Origin: VFMC01 sp044238435
Lineage (GTDB): Bacteria > Actinomycetota > Acidimicrobiia > Acidimicrobiales > Ilumatobacteraceae
Length of the DNA stretch: 64,000 nucleotides
Direction of reading: 5' to 3'
NCBI GenBank assembly: GCA_044238435.1
Contig: JBIIDH010000001.1
Location: forward strand, 1 to 64,000
Shown here: positions 58,250 to 64,000 of the stretch, piece by piece
Layout of the letters: each line of letters begins with the position of its first letter
Position numbering within the stretch: position 1 is the first letter of the stretch
Notes under the pieces: generated by a model
The model's input: the letters and a program-made list of their open reading frames with translations, nothing else
Databases searched by the model: none
What the model was told of the DNA's origin: nothing
Position numbers and translations under genes: made by a program

Positions 58250-59307
58250 GCGCCCGACACGGTACCCGGCCCGGCGATGAGCGACACTGCATGGCTGGTG
58301 GCGGCACCTGCCGCAGCGAAGAACAACGGGTCCTCGAGCGGCCCGCGGCCCATTGTCGTCACCCGCAGCCGGAACTGCTCGAGCACGGCGGCGACATCAG
58401 GAGGCTGGGTCACCACCACCCGGTGCGGGGCCAGATCAGGGGCTGCTGCAGCCAGGCTGCCAGGCAGCACCACGTCGACCGGCACGGCCGTGAGCGCCAG
58501 CGCCGTACGGGTGTGGTGGCTCACACCACGGTGGCGTGGGCGTGTGTCGCCGTCGCTGGCACGCACCATCACCACCGGCCTCGCCCCCAGCTGCGACGCT
58601 GTCGTGGCGATGGAGGCCACCTCCACGGCCGTGGTGCCGAGTGCGCTGGCGGTACCCACCACGCCGGGGCCCATCACGCACACCACCAGGTCGGCCTCGG
58701 CCTGCTCGACGGCCAGCTGTAGCGCCGAGGCCGTGCTCACCGCTTCGAGGTCGCCGCCGAACGCGTGCCCGGCGGTGATCGTGGCGTGCAGCAGGCCGCG
58801 CATGCGCAACTCGTGCACGAGATCGCTGAGCGCGATGGGCAGCGCAGCCCCGTCGGTCATCACGTACACCACCCGCAGCCCCGGCCGCTGGGCGTGCGCC
58901 ACTGCGGCGGCCACCCCCAACTGGCTGTGCAGGCTGCCGACGATGACGGGCACACCCCCGAGGTGCGGCAACAGTGGTGCACCCTCCCCCGCTGCCCCGG
59001 CGTCGAGGTGTTCTTCGGCTGCGCCGGTGTCGACCTGCAGGCTGGTGTAGCGCACCTTCATGATGTGGCCCGGGCCGGGTTGGTGCAGTTCGCGGTGCGA
59101 CAGGTTCCAGTGCACGACGTGCCATCCGCCGGTGCCGAGGCCGAGGTCGACGGCTGTGGTGTTCACCACCACCTCGTCGCCCACGGCCACCGTGCCGACG
59201 AGCTGCGTCAGCACATAGGCACGGCTGCCGTCGGCGAGCGCCACCCGCTGCAGTCCGGGCCGCTCGACGAGCATCTCGACGACGCGGTGGGTGCGGAACG
59301 TGGTCAT
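58246..59307 (-). CDS. DUF3866 family protein
   Basis: 353 aa, an actinobacterial protein of unknown function usually found beside proteasome-accessory genes. GGWHVVHWNLSHRELHQPGPGHIMKVRYTSLQ (in parts, about residues 61-91) is the family signature, with Gly-rich segments later (VIVGSLHSQLGVAAAVAHA; CVMGPGVVGTASALGTT). No catalytic assignment. ATG 59307 lies 13 nt after pafA, same operon. Confidence 0.86.
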   Translation of the reverse strand: MTTFRTHRVVEMLVERPGLQRVALADGSRAYVLTQLVGTVAVGDEVVVNTTAVDLGLGTGGWHVVHWNLSHRELHQPGPGHIMKVRYTSLQVDTGAAEEHLDAGAAGEGAPLLPHLGGVPVIVGSLHSQLGVAAAVAHAQRPGLRVVYVMTDGAALPIALSDLVHELRMRGLLHATITAGHAFGGDLEAVSTASALQLAVEQAEADLVVCVMGPGVVGTASALGTTAVEVASIATTASQLGARPVVMVRASDGDTRPRHRGVSHHTRTALALTAVPVDVVLPGSLAAAAPDLAPHRVVVTQPPDVAAVLEQFRLRVTTMGRGPLEDPLFFAAAGAATSHAVSLIAGPGTVSGA

Positions 59308-59320
59308 CGCTGACGGCGAC

Positions 59321-60679
59321 TCAGAGCGACGCGATGAGCTTCTCGACCCGCTCGTCGCGGCTCTTGAACGGGTCTTTGCACAGCACGGTGCGCTGGGCCT
59401 GGTCGTTGAGCTTCAGGTGCACCCAGTCGACGGTGTAGTCGCGCTTGCGTTCCTTCGCCTTCTTGATGAACTCGCCACGCAGTCGGGCGCGTGTGGTCTG
59501 CGGTGGCACGTCGACGGCGGTGTCGATGTCGGCGTCGGCGCACACCCGCTCGACCAGCCCGCGGTCCTGCAGTTTGTAGAACGGGCTGCGTGCCCGACTG
59601 ATGTCGTGGTACTGCAGGTCGAGCAGCTGCACCCGGGCATCGCCGAGCGTGAGGTCGTGACGGGCACGGAATGCCTCGATGAGCCGGTACTTGATGACCC
59701 AGTCGACCTCGCGGTCGAGCTTCAGCGGGTCGTTCTCGATGGTGGTGATGCAGTGTTCCCACATCTCGAGTGCCCGCTGTTCGAGCGGAGGGAACCCCTT
59801 GGTGTCGGCATAGCGCAGTGCCCGGTCGAGGTACTCGCGCTGGATGTCGAGCGCGCTGACCTCGCGGCCGTTGGCCAGGCGCACCCGGCGGCGACAGGTC
59901 ATGTCGTGGCTGATGTCGCGGATGGCCCGGATGGGGTTCTCGAGCGTCATGTCGCGTAGCACCACCGACGGGTCCTCGAGCATGCGCAGCATGCACGCCG
60001 CCGCGCCCACCTTCACGAAGGTGGAGTACTCGCTCATGTTCGAGTCGCCGACGATGACGTGCAGGCGCCGGTAGCGCTCGGCGTCGGCGTGGGGTTCGTC
60101 GCGGGTGTTGATGATGGGCCGGCTGCGGGTGGTGGCGCTCGACACTCCCTCCCAGATGTGTTCGGCGCGCTGGGCGATGGAGTACAGCGGCCCTCGCGCG
60201 GTCTGGAGCACCTTGCCCGCACCCGTGTAGATCTGGCGGCTGACGAGGAACGGAATGAGCACCTCGGCGTAGTGGCCCAGTTCGTCGTCGCGGCTGGTGA
60301 GGTAGTTCTCGTGGCAGCCATAGCTGTTGCCCGCCGAGTCGGTGTTGTTCTTGAACAGGTACACCGTGCCGCGGATGCCCTCTTCGCGCAGACGTTGTTC
60401 GGCGCTCTCGAGCAGGCTCTCGAGGATCCGCTCGCCTGCCTTGTCGTGCACCACGACGTCGTAGATGCTGTCGCACTCGGGCGTCGCGTACTCGGGGTGC
60501 GAGCCCACGTCGAGGTACAGCCGGGCGCCGTTCTGCAGGAACACGTTGCTGCTGCGCCCCCAGCTGACCACCTTCCGGAACAGGTAACGAGCCACCTCGT
60601 CGGGGCTGAGGCGCCGCTGGCCACGCAGGGTGCACGTGACGCCGTACTCGTTCTCGAGCCCGAAGATGCGCCGTTCCAT
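59321..60679 (-). CDS. pafA: Pup--protein ligase PafA
   Basis: 452 aa, the same length as the mycobacterial enzyme. It attaches the prokaryotic ubiquitin-like protein Pup to Lys residues of proteasome substrates using ATP. RIFGLENEYGVTCT (about residues 4-17) is the ATP/Mg Glu cluster, GARLYLDVGSHPEYATPEC (about 52-70) holds the catalytic Asp, and KNNTDSAGNSYGCHENYL the conserved glutamine-synthetase-fold core. ATG 60679 was chosen over ATG 60706 because a TAGGTT -10 ends 7 nt upstream and the length then matches. Own promoter, 51 nt after pxpC. Confidence 0.97.
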   Translation of the reverse strand: MERRIFGLENEYGVTCTLRGQRRLSPDEVARYLFRKVVSWGRSSNVFLQNGARLYLDVGSHPEYATPECDSIYDVVVHDKAGERILESLLESAEQRLREEGIRGTVYLFKNNTDSAGNSYGCHENYLTSRDDELGHYAEVLIPFLVSRQIYTGAGKVLQTARGPLYSIAQRAEHIWEGVSSATTRSRPIINTRDEPHADAERYRRLHVIVGDSNMSEYSTFVKVGAAACMLRMLEDPSVVLRDMTLENPIRAIRDISHDMTCRRRVRLANGREVSALDIQREYLDRALRYADTKGFPPLEQRALEMWEHCITTIENDPLKLDREVDWVIKYRLIEAFRARHDLTLGDARVQLLDLQYHDISRARSPFYKLQDRGLVERVCADADIDTAVDVPPQTTRARLRGEFIKKAKERKRDYTVDWVHLKLNDQAQRTVLCKDPFKSRDERVEKLIASL

Positions 60680-60686
60680 CTCCGAC

Positions 60687-60692
60687 AACCTA
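60687..60692 (-). promoter_or_regulatory. -10 hexamer of pafA
   Basis: TAGGTT on the minus strand, 7 nt before ATG 60679, consistent with a leaderless pafA transcript starting inside the operon. Confidence 0.5.
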
Positions 60693-60730
60693 GCCCCGCT
60701 CGGCACCGAGGCGCCCCCGTGGCTCGGTGA

Positions 60731-61549
60731 TCAGCGTGCCGCGACGAACCGGATCGTGCTGCCGGGTGGTGCCTGCGCGACCACCTCGAGATCGGCCCGG
60801 TCGACGACGGCGACCACCGGATAGCCACCGGTGACTGGATGATCGGCCAGCATCACGATGGGACGGCCGTCGGGCGGCACCTGCACGGCACCCTCGATGA
60901 GACCCTCGGAGGGCAACTCGCCGCGTCCCGCGGTGCGGATGGCGGGCCCGGCGAGCCGCACCCCCACTCGGTCGCTGTCGACACCCACGGTGAACCGGCT
61001 CGAGGTGAGCGTGGCCCAGGCCCCCGGCTCGAACCAGTCGAGACGCGGTCCGGGCCACAGCCGCACGGGCCGGTCGAGGGCTCGCGGGACGGCCGCCACC
61101 GGCGAGGGTTCGCTCACGACGGTCAGATCGGCCAGCCAGACACCATCGGCGAGTGACCAGGAGCGGGCCCCGCCGCGCACCGACAGGTACACGCGGGCAC
61201 CGCCGCGCAGGCGCCCGATCCGCACGACGGCACCCGGCGGGAGCGCGGTGGCCACTCCCCAGCCGAGCGGCGGGCCGCCCGACACCTCGAGGTCGACCTG
61301 ACTGCCCGTCACCGCCACCAGCACCGCCCGCTCGGCACGGACGACGAGCCCGCCCGAGGTCTCGAACGCCGGAGCATCGGCCGTGTTCCCCACCAAACGG
61401 TTGGCGAGGCGCAGGGCCTCACGATCGACCGCCCCTCCCCTGCTGCGTCCGAGGTGCGCCAGGCCGGTGCGGCCGCCGTCGCAGAGTGAGGTGGCGATTC
61501 CCGCACGCTCGACGATGAGGTGCGGCGATGCATCGCCCTGAGTGCTCAT
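60731..61549 (-). CDS. pxpC: 5-oxoprolinase subunit PxpC (KipA/biotin-dependent carboxyltransferase family)
   Basis: 272 aa. ATSLCDGGRTGLAHLGRSRGGAVDREALRLANRLVGN (in parts, about residues 18-54) is the KipA/AHS2 signature, and PIVMLADHPVTGGYPVVAVV the conserved C-terminal half. With PxpA and PxpB it hydrolyses 5-oxoproline to glutamate at the cost of ATP. ATG overlaps the pxpB stop (ATGA). Last gene of the prcB-prcA-pxpABC operon. Confidence 0.92.
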   Translation of the reverse strand: MSTQGDASPHLIVERAGIATSLCDGGRTGLAHLGRSRGGAVDREALRLANRLVGNTADAPAFETSGGLVVRAERAVLVAVTGSQVDLEVSGGPPLGWGVATALPPGAVVRIGRLRGGARVYLSVRGGARSWSLADGVWLADLTVVSEPSPVAAVPRALDRPVRLWPGPRLDWFEPGAWATLTSSRFTVGVDSDRVGVRLAGPAIRTAGRGELPSEGLIEGAVQVPPDGRPIVMLADHPVTGGYPVVAVVDRADLEVVAQAPPGSTIRFVAAR

Positions 61550-62181
61550 CGGGCCTCGAACCGCACGCGCATCCCAGGGACCAACAGGGCGGGCGCGTGG
61601 CGCGATTCGTCCCACAGCACCAGGTCGGTGGTGCCGAGCAGATGCCAACCGCCGGGACTGGGTGAGGGGTACACGGCAGAGAACTCGGCCGCCATCGCCA
61701 CCGAGCCCGCAGGCACGCGCGTCCGCGGTGTGCTGCGACGCGGGAGCTGCAATTCGGGCGGCAGGCCCAGCAGGTAGGCGAACCCGGGCATGAACCCGCA
61801 GAACCCGACCCGGTACTCGGCTGAGCAGTGCAATGCCACGACCTCGGCCTCGCTCCGACCGGTGCGCACCGCCACCTCGGCCAGATCGACGCCGTCGTAT
61901 CGAACGGGCACCGTCACCAGTGGACCCGCGTGCTGCGGTGCCGGACCGGTGTCGACGAGCGCCGCTTCAACGGCGCTGCGGTCGGCGCCGTCGACGACCC
62001 TGCGATCGTCGAACACGACCAGGACGGTTCGCATGGCCGGCACCACCTCCACCACACCGGGCAACGCGAGGTCGCGCACACGCTGGGCCACCGCCAACAC
62101 GGTGTCGAGGTCGTCGTACTCGGCCAGCACGGCACCCGGCCCGTAGGGCATCAACCGAACCGGAGCGGCCGATGCCGTCAC
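61546..62181 (-). CDS. pxpB: 5-oxoprolinase subunit PxpB (KipI family)
   Basis: 211 aa. LHCSAEYRVGFCGFMPGFAYLLGLPPEL (in parts, about residues 119-146) and RRSTPRTRVPAGSVAMA are the KipI/AHS1 signature; VTVPVRYDGVDL lies just before. GTG 62181 lies 4 nt after the pxpA stop and is in frame with the domain. Subunit of the ATP-dependent 5-oxoprolinase. Confidence 0.93.
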   Translation of the reverse strand: MTASAAPVRLMPYGPGAVLAEYDDLDTVLAVAQRVRDLALPGVVEVVPAMRTVLVVFDDRRVVDGADRSAVEAALVDTGPAPQHAGPLVTVPVRYDGVDLAEVAVRTGRSEAEVVALHCSAEYRVGFCGFMPGFAYLLGLPPELQLPRRSTPRTRVPAGSVAMAAEFSAVYPSPSPGGWHLLGTTDLVLWDESRHAPALLVPGMRVRFEAR

Positions 62182-62185
62182 GATG

Positions 62186-62908
62186 TCACCCGACGAACGG
62201 TGCGACGACGGCTCCGACGCCTTCGAGCGCTCGCCGCGCCGCCTGCGCCAACGCAGCCGCTCCCGGGGTGTCGCTGTGCACGCAGATCGACTCGACCCGC
62301 CAGGTGAGCAGTTCGACAGCCTGTTCGGCGACTGCCGCGGCGTCGGTGAGGAGCGCCCCCGGCTGCCCACGGGGCACCAACCGGCCGTCGGTGTCGTAGC
62401 CACGGTCGGCGAAGCCCTCCAGCACGTAGCGCAACCCGCGGGCAACGGCGTGGTGCTCGATCGCTGCGTTCGCCATGCCGAGGATCGGCAGCGAGGGGTC
62501 GACGGCGTGCACAGCGGCGGCAACCGCCTCGGCCTGGGCCTCGTGCTGCAGCACGGCGTGGTACAGCGCCCCGTGCGGTTTCACGTAGGCCACCCGACCA
62601 CCCTCCACCCGGGCGAGCGCGTCGAGGGCACCGATCTGGTACACCACGGCATCGGCGAGCTCGTGCGGGTCGATGTCGATGAAGCGACGTCCGAAGCCGA
62701 CCAGATCGGGGTACGCGACCTGGGCGCCGACGGCCACACCGTGACGAACCGCAGCGGCACAGGTGCGCCGGATGGTGGACGGGTCGCCGGCGTGGAAGCC
62801 GCAGGCCACGTTGGCCGAGGTGATGATGCCCATCAGGGCGTCGTCGTCGCCGAGGGTCCACCGACCGAAGCTCTCGCCGACATCGGCGTTGAGGTCGATC
62901 GGCCGCAT
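62186..62908 (-). CDS. pxpA: 5-oxoprolinase subunit PxpA (LamB/YcsF family)
   Basis: 240 aa. It begins DLNADVGESFGRW, the family signature; ITSANVACGFHAGDP and AYVKPHGALYH are further conserved metal-site strands, and SICVHSDTPGAA lies near the end. Catalytic subunit of 5-oxoprolinase. ATG 62908 is 2 nt after the prcA stop, so translation is probably coupled to the proteasome alpha subunit. Confidence 0.95.
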   Translation of the reverse strand: MRPIDLNADVGESFGRWTLGDDDALMGIITSANVACGFHAGDPSTIRRTCAAAVRHGVAVGAQVAYPDLVGFGRRFIDIDPHELADAVVYQIGALDALARVEGGRVAYVKPHGALYHAVLQHEAQAEAVAAAVHAVDPSLPILGMANAAIEHHAVARGLRYVLEGFADRGYDTDGRLVPRGQPGALLTDAAAVAEQAVELLTWRVESICVHSDTPGAAALAQAARRALEGVGAVVAPFVG

Positions 62909-62910
62909 CG

Positions 62911-63591
62911 TCAGCCTGCCAAGAGCGCCGCGACCTCGTCGTCGGCGAGCCGCCGGAAGCAGCGCCGCCCGTTGCTGCGGGCCAGCACCGCCACCTCGAG
63001 GTCTTCCGCCTTCAGCGTGCGGTCGGGCCCGCTGAGGGCGCTGGTGGCGGCACCGATGGCCGCACCGAGCGACATGCCCTCGTGGTCGAGCTCACGGAGT
63101 CGACCGGTGATCGACTCGGCATCGCCACCGAGCACGCTGAACTGCCGCTCGTCCATCACGGTGCCGTCGTAGAGGATGTGGAACAGCTGGTCGTCGGCCC
63201 CGTCGGCGCCCACCTCGGCCACGAGGATCTCGACCTCCATCGGCTTCATCTCGTGGGTGAAGATCTGGCCGAGGATCTGCGCGTACTGGTTGGCCAGGCT
63301 GCGCGCGTCGACGTCGTCGCGCGAGTACTGGAAGCCCTTCAGGTCGGCGGCGCGCACACCGGCGACGCGGAGCTGGTCGAACTCGTTGTACTTGCCCACC
63401 CCGGCGAAGGCGATGCGGTCGTAGATCTCGCTGATCTTGCGCAGTGTGTTCGACGGGTTCTCGGCGACGAGGGCGATGCCGTCGACATAGCGAACGGCCA
63501 CGAGCGCACGGCCGCGGGCGATGCCCTTGCGGGCGTAGTCGGCCCGGTCCTTCATCACCTGCTCGGGAGCGACGTAGAAGGGCATGCTCAT
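62911..63591 (-). CDS. prcA: Proteasome alpha subunit PrcA
   Basis: 226 aa, the alpha ring of the bacterial 20S proteasome that gates entry to the chamber. The N-terminal MPFYVAPEQVMKDRADYARKGIARGR (in parts, about residues 3-28) is the alpha-subunit gate helix typical of actinobacteria; KGFQYSRDDV and HEMKPMEVEILVAEVG follow. ATG 63591 overlaps the prcB stop (ATGA); a second ATG two codons on is possible. The C-terminus is shorter than the mycobacterial one. Confidence 0.96.
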   Translation of the reverse strand: MSMPFYVAPEQVMKDRADYARKGIARGRALVAVRYVDGIALVAENPSNTLRKISEIYDRIAFAGVGKYNEFDQLRVAGVRAADLKGFQYSRDDVDARSLANQYAQILGQIFTHEMKPMEVEILVAEVGADGADDQLFHILYDGTVMDERQFSVLGGDAESITGRLRELDHEGMSLGAAIGAATSALSGPDRTLKAEDLEVAVLARSNGRRCFRRLADDEVAALLAG

Positions 63592-64000
63592 CGGTTGCGC
63601 ACCTCCGCGACGATCGCTTCGTACCGCGCGGCGAGGTCGGCGTCGGCGAGACGCTGCCAGCCGTCGGCGGTGATGGTTGCCACCACCGGGTAGATGCCAC
63701 GAAGGGCATCGGGCCCACCGGTGGCCGAGTCGGCGTCGGCGGCCTCCCACAGTGCGGTGCAGGCCAGCTTCACCGCCTCGTCGCGGCTGAGGCCATCGCG
63801 GTAGCCCACCTTCACGACGGTGCCGGCGTGCAGGCTGCCCGATCCGGTGGCCGAGTACTCGCTCTCCTCGTAGCGACCACCGGTGACGTCGTAACTCCAC
63901 AGCCGGCCCACACCGCGGCGGGTGTCGAACCCGGCGAAGAGGGGCACCACCACCATGCCCTGCATGGCCGCGGGCAGGTTGCCGCGCACCATCATCGACA
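63588..64000 (-). CDS. prcB: Proteasome beta subunit PrcB, 5' end outside the window
   Basis: C-terminal 136 residues of the catalytic beta subunit; the gene continues to the right of the window, so the propeptide and active-site Thr cannot be seen. VRGNLPAAMQGMVVVPLFAGFD and GSLHAGTVVKVGYRDGLSRDEAVKLACTALWEAADADSATGG (in parts) are standard PrcB segments. Coupled to prcA. Pup and Dop, if present, should lie further right. Confidence 0.95.
   Translation of the reverse strand, partial: SMMVRGNLPAAMQGMVVVPLFAGFDTRRGVGRLWSYDVTGGRYEESEYSATGSGSLHAGTVVKVGYRDGLSRDEAVKLACTALWEAADADSATGGPDALRGIYPVVATITADGWQRLADADLAARYEAIVAEVRNR

Overview
The window is high-GC DNA with 60 protein-coding genes packed at operon density. 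No rRNA, tRNA, CRISPR array or insertion sequence was seen. The organism is an actinobacterium: it has a 20S proteasome (prcA, prcB) with the Pup ligase pafA, a WhiB protein, a HelY-type helicase, and DUF3866-like and DUF4193-like proteins. The mix of proteasome, Rieske/demethylase genes and non-mycolic housekeeping genes suggests Acidimicrobiia (Ilumatobacter-like); that placement is inference. Many genes begin 6-8 nt after a TANNNT -10 hexamer, so leaderless mRNAs are probably common.

Region 1 (1-33.2 kb) looks like a catabolic island for N-methylated or quaternary amines. It has the N-terminus of one MttB-family methyltransferase at the left edge and two complete MttB-family genes (20640-22226, 31724-33238). 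It also has two complete dipeptide/nickel-type ABC importers, each with a Tat lipoprotein, two permeases and a fused double ATPase. Between the importers lies a four-subunit sarcosine oxidase operon (soxA-G-B-D). A 2OG-Fe(II) oxygenase plus a choline/betaine-type Rieske oxygenase and a dimethylglycine-dehydrogenase-like flavoprotein follow. A coherent reading is uptake, then Rieske or MttB demethylation, then dimethylglycine dehydrogenase, then sarcosine oxidase, giving glycine and C1 units. The region continues with two enolase-superfamily enzymes, a TetR regulator, a VOC protein, two divergent PLP enzymes, an amidohydrolase/Rieske pair, an EamA transporter and an FKBP isomerase.

Region 2 (33.2-49.2 kb) is mixed: a Vps62-like membrane protein, a small zinc-ribbon protein whose start lies in an 18-bp palindrome, DUF167, a flotillin-like SPFH protein, an RpiR regulator divergent from an AsnO/VioC-like oxygenase, threonine aldolase, WhiB, a kinase-fold phosphotransferase, a crotonase, ribokinase, PrmA, a gamma-carbonic-anhydrase-like protein, an RGD-repeat protein, GNAT and two actinobacterial hypotheticals.

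Region 3 (49.2-64 kb) is mostly housekeeping on the minus strand: a tandem ThyX-like protein, an M20 peptidase, a tatA-tatC-helY-DGK-like operon, lepB-DUF3866-pafA, and a proteasome operon (prcB-prcA) that runs straight into the 5-oxoprolinase genes pxpA-pxpB-pxpC before pafA. The window cuts prcB at its right end. A 140-bp block of almost pure G and C homopolymers at 2087-2226 is probably a sequencing or assembly artefact.
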